Source of the DNA: Omphalotus guepiniiformis
Lineage: Eukaryota; Basidiomycota; Agaricomycetes; Agaricales; Omphalotaceae
NCBI GenBank assembly: GCA_028554645.1
Contig: JAQOOI010000022.1
Span: forward strand, 496,001-560,000
DNA length: 64,000 nt
Direction of reading: 5' to 3'
In this document: positions 46,047 through 56,951 of the stretch, piece by piece
Layout of the letters: each line of letters opens with the position of its first letter
Position numbering within the stretch: position 1 is the stretch's first letter
Made by a program: the position numbers and the translations under genes
Notes under the pieces: model-generated
Told to the model about the DNA's origin: nothing
Databases searched by the model: none
What the model saw: the letters and a program-made list of their open reading frames with translations, nothing else

Positions 46047-46259
46047 TCACGACTTAACTAGTGTGGCTGTAGCTCTTGCAGCATTTTCCTCGTCCAATTG
46101 TCGAACACGTCGATTCTCCCGCTGATTCTCCCTCTTCAATTTCGCCGCATCGTTCATGAAAAAATCCTTATTGGCCTCCCCCTTGGGAAGTACGGTCTTT
46201 GACAGGCAGCTTTCGCGAGTTTACGCAGCACTCACGCTGGGAGACTTATCGCTCCACAT
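46047..46259 (-). CDS. Small (57 aa) charged helical protein, unknown
   Basis: Too short to stand out as an open frame. Exon 1 is 46236-46259 (MWSDKSPS), a 39-nt GTGAGT...CAAAG intron follows, and exon 2 is 46047-46196. The protein continues TVLPKGEANKDFFMNDAAKL, then KRENQRENRRVRQLDEENAA, ending TATLVKS. The second half is a strongly charged predicted helix or coiled coil. The composition, codon-clean frame and matching small intron support a real gene. A similar-looking small conserved fungal protein family exists in my memory but I cannot name it. Without a homology search it stays hypothetical. Confidence 0.45.
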
Positions 46260-46545
46260 TTCATTCTAAATCCTGAATCCTGACTTAAAATGAGTGTTGT
46301 ATTGTCAGTAGGTAGCATTGATGTATTCCGAGTTTTTGAATTAATCATTCCCTCAGACAGTTCCTGAACTGGAAAGAACGTTCAGGTCGCCAACACAGCA
46401 CTTTACCAAATTTAAGTGAAAATTTTCAAACTTGTCCGCTCGCAAACCTTGACCAAGTCTTGATCCAGGCTGCAAATCAGGCGCCATCATAAGCGCTGTT
46501 TACATTTGTGGGGCCAAGCTTCAACAAACCACTGACCTATTTCAG

Positions 46546-47754
46546 CGAAACCCAACTGTGAAGGCCCAAAGAACACTTCAGAATCGTTCACTCAAAGATG
46601 AAATCGGGGCTATTTTTGCAGTCGTTGATCGAGACGCTCTAGCAAAGCGTGCCAGCGAGCTGCGCAGTGGCGTCCCTTGTTCGGTGCCTCCTCTATCACC
46701 CGCGAGTGACCTGAAGGTTCCCATGGGCGGCATGAATATCCATATCCTTGTCACCTTTGATGATGGCGTTGAATGGATATGTCGGATACGCCGTCGGAAC
46801 GCGTCTACGCCTCCTGTGGCGTTATTGGACCAGTTTGTTTCGAGCGAAGCGGCAACGCTGAAATTCTTGTCTTCAAAAGGCCTTCCGGTTCCTCGAGTAT
46901 ATGACGTGGTTGTGCCTTCAAAACCGAATAGCGTCGGTGTTGGCTACATCCTGATGGAGAAGATAAGTGGTCAGGTCATGGAATGGCATTCCATGGACAT
47001 GTCTTCTAAGACAAAAGTTCTCGAACAGTTGGCAGACATACACGCCAGTTTGTCCTTACATAGCTTTCCTGCCATCGGATGTTTGCAAGAGGACGCGTCT
47101 GTTGCCTCCATAGTCTCGGAGCACGCGACTGATTTCAAAGATGGAAAATTACGCATGTTAGGACCTTACAAATCTGCAACGGAATACTATGAATCTGTCA
47201 TTCATCATCATATAGCGCAAGTCGTCAACAGGGAGAGTCATTCGAATAGTACGGACGCATACCTCGTGTACCGCGAGGTCTTGGATATCATTCCCCTCAT
47301 TTCTCCACGACGGTCTTCGCCCTTGTTTTACCTCAAACACATGGACGACAAAGGGGACCATATTTTGGTAGACGACGAATTCAACATCACCGGCATCATT
47401 GACTGGGAATGGGCACAGACTGTGCCCAAAGCAGAAGCTTTTGCTGCGCCAATGTTTCTCATTGACGTTGGTGCGTATTATGACGGAGAAGACGGTCTAA
47501 GTGCCGACGAAGAGTTGTTCGCGTCGATCTTGGAGAGAAAGGGACACGAGGAACTGGCTAGCTATGTTCGTCGAGGTCGCGTCTGGCATCGTCTTGCTCA
47601 TACTCTTGATGCGATGACGGCCCCTGAGGACCTTCCGGTACACTTTGGAAGACTGCGGACGGAAACGCAGGGGATTGAGCAGAGTTGGGAGGATTGGAAA
47701 GCAGGTGTATTGAAGAAGTACAAGCAAGACCCTGCTCTCATTTGCGCTTCTTAA
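46546..47754 (+). CDS. Aminoglycoside-phosphotransferase-fold (APH-like) protein, 5' end unresolved
   Basis: One long exon from the acceptor ctatttcag (ending 46545) to the stop at 47754, about 402 codons. The kinase-like fold is seen in DLKVPMGGMNIHILVTFDDG, WICRIRRRN, EAATLKFLSSKGLPVPRVYD, YILMEKISGQ and the catalytic-loop region LKHMDDKGDHILVDDEFN, then ITGIIDWEWAQ. The usual APH loop HxDxxxxN appears as HMDDKGDH, with His where Asn is common. This DDKGDH form is, as I recall, frequent in basidiomycete paralogues. It is a small-molecule kinase-like protein of unknown substrate. There is no ATG in frame near the exon start. An upstream ATG at about 46290 would need an intron of some 240 nt, long for this genome, so the first exon is unproven and the gene may be 5'-damaged. 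Confidence 0.7.
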   Translation, partial: RNPTVKAQRTLQNRSLKDEIGAIFAVVDRDALAKRASELRSGVPCSVPPLSPASDLKVPMGGMNIHILVTFDDGVEWICRIRRRNASTPPVALLDQFVSSEAATLKFLSSKGLPVPRVYDVVVPSKPNSVGVGYILMEKISGQVMEWHSMDMSSKTKVLEQLADIHASLSLHSFPAIGCLQEDASVASIVSEHATDFKDGKLRMLGPYKSATEYYESVIHHHIAQVVNRESHSNSTDAYLVYREVLDIIPLISPRRSSPLFYLKHMDDKGDHILVDDEFNITGIIDWEWAQTVPKAEAFAAPMFLIDVGAYYDGEDGLSADEELFASILERKGHEELASYVRRGRVWHRLAHTLDAMTAPEDLPVHFGRLRTETQGIEQSWEDWKAGVLKKYKQDPALICAS

Positions 47755-48001
47755 GCCTAGCGAAAAGGATTGACGTTACAATGTAATAACCTATCTAAGT
47801 CTCTGCATGCTTGAATAGCTTCTATCATTTCTGGGTACACATGATAATGTCAGGAGCGAGATTCATATCGCTTCATACATTACTCTTTCGGCTCTCTAAA
47901 TCCGTTCAATGCTGTCAGCTGGGGTACATATGTAGAAGCCACCTAATACACAGATAACTCAACCACGCCAGAGCTTAAGCTTGCCCTCTTTCCTCAAAGA
48001 G

Positions 48002-49473
48002 ATGCCACTTGAGCTAGTCCCTCTGCCTCTGCCAGAATCTGCAAATCCCTCTTCACTCCGAGGTTTCGGGAGGGAGGTGCGTGGACTTAATCCTGCTTTA
48101 GCAAGCCCCGAAGAGTTCGCAGAGATAGAAAGGGCACTATATCAGGTGTGTAGATAACACCAATTCAGAGAGTGTAGACCAAAAGCATGTAGTACGACGC
48201 GCTATTGTTCAGGGATCTAGATTTGACACCAGAGCAGCAGTTCAAGGTCACGAAAGTGAGTCGTGGAATGAAGTTACATTGGTGTCAGAGTATGCATGTC
48301 GATTCGATTCGTAGGCCTTCGATCCCGACGCAACAATTTATGGACATGGTACGAAAAAGATACAAGAGCATAAAGGATCCATTCTCGCGCCCTATCTCAT
48401 GACTATACCTCGAGTTCCGCAAGTGCAGCTAATAGGACACGGCACCGTTCGAGATCACGAAGGAATCCCTGAGGCGATTCTTAAACACGGCCACCATTCT
48501 TCTTTCCACAAAACACGAGTTTCATTGGAGGATGAAGAGAAGGGTGTGACCCGATTCTTTCGATGGCACATGGACGCCGCTTTGTATGACATGGCTCCTC
48601 CGAAAGTGACGACTCTTTATGGTATACGTGTACCCCAAGGTCCGAAACAGACAGTCCGATACGATGACGGGACAGGTGATGAATTGACTGTACCCCTTGG
48701 GACGACAGCGTTTGCATCGGCAAGGAAGATGTTTGAAATATTGCCACCGGAGCTGAAGAGCGTCGCTGTGAGAGCAAAGGCGAGATATGCTCCGAAGCCG
48801 TTTGAATGGATGAATCGAGCTCATGCGTTGCCCACTGCGCTCGGACTGGAGACAGAGGGGTTGGAGAAGACAGCTGACGAGTTGGGAGACTGGTCGGAAG
48901 ATAAAGTCAAGACGTATCCTTTCGTTAGTCGTCTCGTGGTAAGAGCATCATGTGCATGAGCTAACGGACGTGATAGACATGGAAGAATCCAGTAACGGGT
49001 GCTCTTCACTTGATGGTACATCCTTGTGCCATCAAAGAAGTCGTGATAGACCCATTACCTACTGGAAGCAAGCGTGAAGGTGCTCTGTACCCAGATGGTG
49101 CGCAAATCAAAGAATTAAAGGCAGTGAGGGAGCTTTGCTACAAGATACAAAGACCTGGAATTGCACCCTCGGTAAGTGATATTGTCCCTTGAATATTCAT
49201 GGGAAACGCACTGAAAGCTGTTACCCAAAGCTTGTATATCCGCACGATTGGTGAGTAGGTCTGCCAGCCACTCTGAATTTGTGATTGAACAGAAAGAATT
49301 GACCCTTTTCAAGGCAAGAAAGGGATTTGATGCTATTCCATAACCGGGGTGTCATGCACTCGGTTGTTGGGGTCTTCAAAGAAGGCCAAGTACGCGTCTT
49401 TCACCAATGTAATCTAGCTGCATCGGATGATCCCAAAGGACCTAGCGCTGAAGATGTGAAACAATGGGTGTAG
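48002..49473 (+). CDS. Fe(II)/2-oxoglutarate-dependent xanthine dioxygenase-like protein (paralogue 1)
   Basis: Start at the ATG at 48002 (MPLELVPLPLPES), stop at 49471-49473, with about six exons. It aligns through its whole length with the protein at 53327-54685. TauD-fold iron site: HxD in FRWHMDAALYDMAPPKVTT and the distal His in FHNRGVMHSVVGVF, with the 2-oxoglutarate-binding Arg in QVRVFHQCNLAASDDP. Other blocks: RVPQVQLIGHGTV, RYDDGTGDELTVPLGTTAFA, WKNPVTGALHLMVHPCAIK, and KREGALYPDGAQIKEL. Fungal XanA-type enzymes hydroxylate xanthine to uric acid in the cytosol, replacing xanthine dehydrogenase. All key residues seem present and the frame is intact, so both copies are probably active. 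Assignment to xanthine rather than another substrate rests on family resemblance. Confidence 0.78.
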
Positions 49474-49757
49474 CTGGTGATTTTGAAATGGAGTCTCCTA
49501 TTATTCGTCACATCAAAGGGAAGATAAGCTTAAGGGATAATCAGAGTCGAGTAATGAAAGAAGACAAGTTAAGACTTGTGTTGATTTGAATTTTGAATGG
49601 CGCGGGTGGCAGAATTATACGTGGGAAAATTTTCAAGTATGATTGATTTGAGCCGGTACCACCGCGAAAGTTGTTTCCAATCCGCGACGACTGCGAAGGC
49701 TCGTCGTCCTTTGGGCTTACTTTTTTTCATCCAGTTTCGTCTATCTGGTGTACAAGA

Positions 49758-52700
49758 ATGTCAAGTCCTGTTTATTTGACTTCACCCGATGATACTGTAT
49801 CTCCAGTATCTCCATCTTTGACTGTATATTCCGACGAACCACTGAACACCGAAGAAGGAGAGCACGAGGTACCAGAAAACGATATTATCGATGCAGACTC
49901 TGCACTCTCTCAGAAGAAAAAGAAGAAGAAGAAGCCCAAGAAATCCGCGTCTGCAAAATTGAAGGAGGCTGCTGCTAAAGCAAAAGCTGCAGAGGCCTCA
50001 GAGGCTGAAGGTCGCCCACCAGTTCTTTGCATCAGCAGAAACAAACACTGGCGCTATATCAGCTCTTATCATGTACGTGTACTCTCTACGATGTTCCCGC
50101 AATCTCTAATGTCCACTTTAACTCGAACATGGACCTTGGCTCCAGTTGCCTCTGGAATTACTGGAATCGCTCCTGTCCTTGAATCTTGACCCTGCGACAC
50201 TCTCACCATCTGAGTTGCGAACTCCCGAACCTTATCCTGCACCCGCAAAACCCACAATCACTAACACCAGCTCACCCGCTGTGAAACTCCGTGACCGAGG
50301 TTTTCAAAGCCTCGGTTCTGATTTTTCACCTCCTGACTCTCCCGGGGGAAGATTCATAGGCAGCAATGCGCAAAACATTACCCCAACGCCACTACCAGCT
50401 CATCTTCCTCTACCATTACCGAAACCAGGCAAAGCCCCGCCACCCCCAATCGACCCAGGCGTTTTTCGCAATGTCACTTCCATTCGCCGACTCATCGATG
50501 AAGCTGCTGAGCTCTCCGTGCGTGCATCTTCTGGTTTATCTGCTGCCGAACTGGGTTCCATGCGCGGCAATTCGCCTGGAGCGATGGGTGGTATGGGCGG
50601 GATTGCGCTGAATGGTAGCCCGTGGGCTGCGGCGCAGACCCTTGGGATCAACCCGCTTGGAACGGGAAGTGGTCGAAATGTTGCGATGAGTGCGATGCGT
50701 ATTCATCGACTGAGAGCGCTGGCCGTGCAAAAGTTGGCGCAGGCGTATAAGGCGGATGAGATTGCTTCGAGTGTGATGGTTATGCAAGGAGGGAGCGTGT
50801 TTGATGATGTTGCTGAGAAAGTCTTGAAAAATGGTTGTTTCTTCTATTATCCTAGCTGTGATTCTATGGACCTGATGGATTTTCATTACCAGATCCAAAC
50901 GACGCAGACGCGAAATATGTACATTTCTTCCATGAAAAAATTCCTTCGCGGTATGTAGCTCTATTTCCGATCTGCAGTAAGAAGCTCATCCTTTTTTTGA
51001 CCGTGTTCTTGGCAGCCAACTGGCGGAATCAACTACCACTCAAGTTCTCGACGAACTCATCCAAATTCACCCGCAACGTCTCGAATACTACCGCACGCGC
51101 GGCATAGTACACTGTTTCCGTGACGAGTATTTGCAAGCTACCAAAGACTTCACCTACGCACTCAAAGAAGCCAGAGCAGCACGTAAGGCGAAGATGGCGA
51201 GTCACAACCATGCAGAGCATGGAAGTGGTGGAGGGAAAAATTCTTTCCGAGGTCAAACGAAAGGTGGGAAGAGCGGAAAGAAGAGGAAAGGGGGTAAAGG
51301 TAGTGGTGGAGGCAAGATAAATGGACAGGCTCCACCGAGCGGGACTAGCGCAACTGCTACGGAAGATTGGGATGAAGAGAGGGAAGGAGGAGAGGTTACT
51401 GATAATGACCCATCGCCTTTGTTGCACCCTTCGGTTCTCCCTGACGCTCCGGACCCTATCGAGCCACAACTTCTCTTCTTGCGAGGCGCGGCGTATCTTC
51501 AGCATGCAATCTATCTTATCGAGCAAGCCGTATTGGACTTGGAAGGGATTGGAAGTAATAATCGTAATAATAACACTAATGGAGGTAGCAACAACAAACC
51601 CAAAACGCCCTGTCCTCTCCCTGCCTCTCTTGATGCACCCGAACTACGCTTGTGCTATCTCGAAGACAGCCGGTATGGTGGGGTCGAGATCGGCAACCCT
51701 GCAGGGCCTCTAGGTCCCAACGATGGCCCTAAAGTCAAAGCCTATCGCGCTGTCCTAGCGGCTGACAATTTCCAGGAGCAGATAGCCTCGTTAATTAAGA
51801 AGAGCATTCGGGATCACGAACGATTCTTAGCGCATTTCGATACCCTCGAGGCTGATTTGAAAGGAAAGGGCGGGATGGGGAGGGAGGATCTGAAAGCTCA
51901 GACAGAGTATGCATTCACATTATCAGAATCTATTCGACCTGGAAGCAGCTATATGACACCTGGTGCATCCTCTCCTACCTCTCCTTTCGGCGAGCGCCAG
52001 CTCCCACCACCAGCAACGATGTTCACGACCTACCACCCGCTCCTCGTCGAGTCACATTTTAGTATTTTGCTGTCTATGCTTATGCTTGGGGACTTTGTAG
52101 GCATCTTGCCGGCGTTTATTAGGACTGCTGCGCTCGTGGATGGACTGGAGGGCTACCCGGTATTCCTACCGCCGAGGTCGATGTCACAGGCGGAGTTTGT
52201 GGAGGTGTTGGAGCGGCTGGCGGGTGGGTGGAAGAAAGGGTTTATGGAGGATGTGTTGGCTATGGTTCCTGCGAGTGCCGGAAGGAGAGGCGGAGGTGGA
52301 GGTGGTTCAGGAGGGTTGTATTCTCCTTCTCCAAGCTCGAGTTTGATTAGCAGCAGCAATGGGTCGAGTGTAGCGGGATCAGCATCGGCATCTGGGTCAC
52401 TCAGTTCAGGATCTTCGAGTCCTGCTACAACTACGACTGACTTGAATGACGAACTCAGTCCGGTCCCTGAGGATAGAGATAACGAACGGGTTGATATGAA
52501 CGAGAAAGCCGGTTCTGGTTCTGGTTCTGGTTCTAGTTCGAAGGCTGGGTCAGGATCTGGGTCCGGTTCAGGGTCTAATGCTACACCTCAAACGTCCTCG
52601 CCTACTGCCTCCGCCTCCGCTTCTGCTTCATCAAGCTTACACCGATCTGACGCAGTCGAGGCGCTGGATAGCCTGCGTATTCTACTTGCGCCGGTGATTG

Positions 52701-52942
52701 AGCGACAGCGTGTTAGGGCTGAGATGGCAGCTGCAGAAAAGGAGAGAGAGAAAGCTCATGCGAGAGCTTTGATTGCGAAGAACACTGGGAAGGGTTTGCC
52801 TAATGGTACCGGTAATGTGGGTGGGTCTGGTGCGATGAAGAAGAAGCCGATTTCAATCAATATTCCTTTACATGGACCGAGAGTTGAGGTTGTGTTGGCG
52901 TGGTTGGGAGCAGTACATTTGCCCGAGTTGGATGATGTGTAG
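49758..52942 (+). CDS. Large TPR-like protein of unknown function
   Basis: Four exons (49758-50072, 50146-50833, 50893-50950, 51016-52942) join to 2988 nt, 995 aa. The N-terminus is acidic, then has a Lys run (QKKKKKKKPKKSASAKLKEAA) typical of a nuclear-localisation or RNA-contact segment. The next part is Pro/Ser-rich. Helical repeats follow: RIHRLRALAVQKLAQAYKAD, DDVAEKVLKN, VLDELIQIHPQRLEYYRTRG and CFRDEYLQATKDFTYALKEA, which look like two or three TPR units. The C-terminal half has VESHFSILLSMLMLGDFVG, a Gly/Ser-rich linker and an end with PRVEVVLAWLGAVHLPELD. I cannot name the family. It lies between the two xanthine dioxygenases on the same strand. Fungal TPR proteins act as scaffolds; no enzyme motif is seen. 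Confidence 0.7.
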
Positions 52943-53326
52943 GTCCCGAACTTGGTGATTTTATTCGTGGTGGCCACTGGTGGTACATCATTCTTTTCTT
53001 TCTTTGAATCGGCTTCACAGGAATACGTATAACTCAAAACTAGTGCTGGTACTCTTACTCTACTACTGGGTCTATTTGTCGAACATGCAGCCTATGATGT
53101 TTATCTGTAAAATTAAATATATCAAATGACAAATTCGAGTGCTGAAGAGAAGGCTGAAGATTACTTGATCGGATCTAGCTTTCGCCCCCACAGGCTTCCC
53201 CTCTGAGGGGTGTCACATCTGACACACATAAATACCGTATGGAGCCCGCAGTGATAAAGCTTGTCTCTTCCTCTTTCAACTTCGTCTCTGATAAATCCCT
53301 GGACTTTCTGTTCTGACATTGTCACT
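52943..53326. other. Intergenic region upstream of xanthine dioxygenase paralogue 2
   Basis: 384 bases. It contains an A/T-rich string (aaattaaatatatcaaatg near 53110) and catataaata-type sequence is absent; no clear TATA box. No gene. Confidence 0.35.
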
Positions 53327-54685
53327 ATGGCTATTGAGCTCGTTCCTCTACCTCTCCCAGCATCGGCTGATGCGTCTATGTTTGCTGACTTTGGAAGGGA
53401 GGTGAAGGGTGTCAATCCGGGAACTTTCACTCCTGAACAGTTTGAGGAGATTAAAGATGCGCTGTATAAGGTGGGTTTTGTTTTGTCGACGGTAGATGAT
53501 TAGTTAACTAGATTGGCATGGGCAGCACGATGCACTCTTGTTCAGAGATGTGAACTTGAGTCCTGAACAGCAATATGCTCTTACAAAGGTATGTACTCCA
53601 AGCTCTCCTTGTATACACTTAGGTGAACATTATGCCTCAGGCATTCGATCCTCAATCAGAAAGCTATGGACACGGAAACAACAAGACTGAAAGTACAAAG
53701 AAGTCGATCCTCCATCCAGATCTCAAAACCATTCCTCGCGTCCCACAAGTACAGCTTATCGGTAACGGAACGGTGTACAACCACGAAGGTCTCGCAGAGG
53801 CAATGCTCAAGCATCCTTCACACACGACCTTCCATAAGACCCGTGTCTCACCTGAAGAGGAAGCGCGAGGTATAACACGATTCTACCGCTGGCACATCGA
53901 CGCAGCTTTGTACGATCTATCTCCACCGAAAGTCACTACTCTCTATGGGATCAATGTTCCTCAGGGCCCCGCCCAGACATGCAGATACGACGACGGGACA
54001 GGCGACGAATTGAAAGTGCCACTGGGCACTACAGCGTTCGTGAGCGGTAAAACGATGTTTGATATTCTACCCAAGGAACTTAAAAGTCTCGCTGTGAGGA
54101 GTAAAGTCAAATACGCTCCACACCCGTATGTATGGATGGGTTCTGCGCATGCGATGTCTACTGGGTTGGGAATCGAGAGTGAGGGACTTGAAGTACCGTT
54201 TGAGGAATTACCTCAGTGGGAAGAAGAAAGGAGGAAAGTGTTGCCTGTTGTTTGGAAGAATCCTGTTACGGGGAATTTACATTTTCAAGTGCATCCTTGT
54301 GGTGCGGCGGAATTGATTGTTGAACCGTTGCTGGAGGGTAAGAGTCGGGAGGGGGCTTTGTATCCTGATGGAGCGCATGTTACGGATTTGAAGGAGGTTA
54401 GGGAGTTGTTGTATAAGATGCAGAGGCCTGCTATTGCGCCAAAGGTATGCTTGGCGGCCCCCTATTTCTTTCGTGTGCAAAGTGTTGAATGTATGTTTTT
54501 TGTAGCTCGTTTATCCGCACGATTGGCGAGAGAATGATCTCGTTTTGTTCCATAATCGAGGGGTGCTGCATACAGTTGTAGGTGCTTTCACGAAGGAGCA
54601 GGTTCGTGCGTTCCATCAGTGCAACTTGGCTGCTTCGGATGATCCTGCTGGGCCTACTGAGGATGATGTGAAGAAGTATACTTGA
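53327..54685 (+). CDS. Fe(II)/2-oxoglutarate-dependent xanthine dioxygenase-like protein (paralogue 2)
   Basis: Start at the ATG at 53327 (MAIELVPLPLPASAD), stop at 54683-54685. Four exons, the main one being about 53639-54445. Iron ligands in FYRWHIDAALYDLSPPKVTT (HxD) and FHNRGVLHTVVGAF (distal His), with Arg in QVRAFHQCNLAASDDP. Further conserved blocks: RVPQVQLIGNGTV, RYDDGTGDELKVPLGTTAFV, WKNPVTGNLHFQVHPCGAAE, SREGALYPDGAH. It corresponds to fungal XanA-type enzymes that turn xanthine into uric acid using oxygen and 2-oxoglutarate. The two paralogues share exon positions and differ at scattered sites, so they arose by duplication before or after the intervening TPR gene was placed between them. 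It starts 384 bases after that gene, on the same strand. Confidence 0.8.
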
Positions 54686-54810
54686 GAATAATAAATTAGT
54701 GGATGTATTACTATTACAAGACATTTGGGTTTTTTGTGCGGCGATAAAATGTGGCTGTCAATTTGAGGTCTCGCTCCACGTCTTACTTCAATTCGTCCAC
54801 AAAGGCAGAT

Positions 54811-55628
54811 ATGGCTTCCAGCGCTCCTGGATGGAAAAAAGCAATATGCAACGCTCTAGAGAAACACGAAAAGTCGACTGGTTCGTTAGAATATTCATTG
54901 CGATAAGGAAATACACACTAATCGTATTCTGAAATGTAGTCGTTCAACTAGCCTCTATAGATCCAACCTCGCCAATTCCCTACGTCCGCTCGCTCATCTT
55001 TAGATCATTCGTAACACCATCTTCAAACCCTTCTTTACCTCTATTACTCACAACAACAGACGTTCGAACTCCAAAGACAGCTCAGATCATCGCTAACCCA
55101 CACGTACACATCGCTTGGTGGATCGAAGGTACTCAAGAGCAGTTCCGCATCGCTGGACTAGGGAGTATAATTCCAGCTCCCGAAGACGGTCTATACAAGT
55201 ATTTCGTACATTCTACGAAACTGAATTCGACATCTCAAGAACGTAGTGGGATGACTGCTTTAAATCAAGACGACGAGGGGTTTGATTGGGAGAAAAAGAG
55301 GAGAGAAGTGTTCAAGACGATGTCGGGACATATGAAAGCTAGTTGGTGTAGACCTGTTCCTGGGTCCCCGCTTAAAGGTGGTGAAGAGGAATCGCAAAAG
55401 TGGCCTGAGAAGGTTGTTGAACCAAAGACGCCTGAACCGAGTCCGGATGAGAGTGAAGAAGAGAAGGAGAATAGGAGGAATTACGAGAAGGCGCTTAGGA
55501 ATTTTGCTTTGCTTGTTGTTGATCCTGTTGAAGTTGATTATGTTGAACTTGGGGTGTTGCCTAACAAGCGTACGAGGTTTTGGAAGACGAAGAAGGGGGA
55601 ATGGACGGATGAAGCTATTGTTCCTTAG
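54811..55628 (+). CDS. Pyridoxamine-phosphate-oxidase-like FMN-binding protein (Alr4036 type)
   Basis: Exon 1 is 54811 to about 54880 (MASSAPGWKKAICNALEKHE) and exon 2 is about 54942-55628. Conserved pieces are VRSLIFRSFV with a Pro/Ser loop, LTTTDVRTPKTAQIIANPHV, IAWWIEGTQEQFRIAG, FDWEKKRREVFKTMSGHMKA, and ASWCRPVPGSPL; the end has FALLVVDPVEVDYVELGVLP and RTRFWKTKKGEW. This matches the Alr4036-like split-barrel family related to PNP oxidase that binds FMN. The true reaction is unknown. A highly acidic insertion lies before the last block. It ends about 40 bases before the stop of the convergent F-box gene. Confidence 0.78.
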
Positions 55629-55670
55629 ATGTTTTTTTTAATTGTTATTCTGTAGAATTACTATTATGTG

Positions 55671-56951
55671 TTATGTGTAAAGTAAAGGCCATTCATGCCA
55701 CCATACCGATATCGCTTCAGATCGAATGTTAACAGTTGTTTCAGTAGAAGTTCTAGAAAGCTTTTTTTTCACCTTCTCTACATCCAACAAACTAGGCCGA
55801 GCGAACCAATTCCCAAAGCTGATACGTACATTCTTTAATGATGTCGATGAGCTGCATACCCGCGCTAGACACTCGTCCATCTCTTCACAGAGCATGGCGT
55901 TTGAAAGACGCAAGTCTTGCAACTTGTGCATACTCTTCGTGATCTGGTCTAAAGCTAACAATACCTGGTTGTTCTCGCATGGAGAAGCAATCAGCTGGAG
56001 ATGCGTGACGTGAGGAAAGTTTGCAAAGACGAGTACACGGAGGTCGTCAGAACCTACAAGGAGGTCAGAAATGAGATTACACAGATGATAATAGAAACAC
56101 TTACGAAGCGAGCGTATGTCTAGTGTGAGCCAAGTAACGCTTTCACCACATCCAGAATCAACGAGCGCGCGTACGTCTTCTTCATTGAAACCACCGATTA
56201 GCGCGAGTTTTTTCAACCCAGACCAATCAAACACTGGAGACCGAAAAACCGCGCTCATAACCCCCTGCGTCCGCTTCGCCTGAGAAACGAAAAACCCCTC
56301 GAGTGAAATCTGATTCGCTTTCACGAGCTCTAATTCTTTCCTTCCTTCATCAAACTCCAAAATATCATCTAATACAAGCACCTTCAACCTCATCGTGTAC
56401 TCTCCCAACACGCCAACGATGACCCTCAGAGACTCTGCGTCCATCCTCAGTGTTTGCAGCGTTAAATGCTCTAGGAGTGGATTATTCATTAGGATATCCA
56501 CAACTCTGGCTATCCTCCAGGGCGCATCACGCGTGAGATGCTGACATGCGAAATTCATACGCAAAAATCGGAGATTCGTGAACGACATACGAGGCGGGAG
56601 CTCTTGCGGTGCCTCCACCTCCATCTCCGCCACAGCAGACCCCTCCTCCCCATCTAGTTCTTTCCGTACCCGAACTAGAACATCCGCATCCAAATAACAC
56701 AAAGTAATCTCCAACCCACCTACGTACCGCGCAACCCCGGGGTTTGAACCTACATAAAGGTGAAATTGCTCAACGAAAGAGTAAAGGGAGGACTTGTGTC
56801 GTAGGTCTATGGTGAGGTGTTGGAAGAGGTGGGAGCGTGTGCGGGGGAGCCATGAGTGGGAGATTAGGGAGCATTTTTTGAGGGTTGGTATGGAGGAGTG
56901 GAGGTGGTCGATTATTAGGTCTGTGATTTCTTGTGGGAGGGAGGTGGACAT
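55671..56951 (-). CDS. F-box-like protein
   Basis: Start at the ATG at 56951. The first 45 residues form an F-box (LPQEITDLIIDHLHSSIPTL, KKCSLISHSWLPRTRSHLFQ). The rest is Leu-rich with LRR-like segments (LEHLTLQTLRMDAESLRVIV, LRVLVFANFPHVTHLQLI, LSNAMLCEEMDECLARVCSS). In this arrangement F-box proteins link substrates to Skp1-Cullin ubiquitin ligases. They form large, fast-changing families in agaricomycetes. One 51-nt intron (about 56056-56106; gtaagt donor) is a multiple of three and contains no stop, so it reads through if unspliced; splicing is preferred because it restores the Leu-rich spacing (LDIRSLR then SDDLRVLV). Low-conservation copy, substrate unknown. Confidence 0.75.
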   Translation of the reverse strand: MSTSLPQEITDLIIDHLHSSIPTLKKCSLISHSWLPRTRSHLFQHLTIDLRHKSSLYSFVEQFHLYVGSNPGVARYVGGLEITLCYLDADVLVRVRKELDGEEGSAVAEMEVEAPQELPPRMSFTNLRFLRMNFACQHLTRDAPWRIARVVDILMNNPLLEHLTLQTLRMDAESLRVIVGVLGEYTMRLKVLVLDDILEFDEGRKELELVKANQISLEGFFVSQAKRTQGVMSAVFRSPVFDWSGLKKLALIGGFNEEDVRALVDSGCGESVTWLTLDIRSLRKCFYYHLCNLISDLLVGSDDLRVLVFANFPHVTHLQLIASPCENNQVLLALDQITKSMHKLQDLRLSNAMLCEEMDECLARVCSSSTSLKNVRISFGNWFARPSLLDVEKVKKKLSRTSTETTVNIRSEAISVWWHEWPLLYT

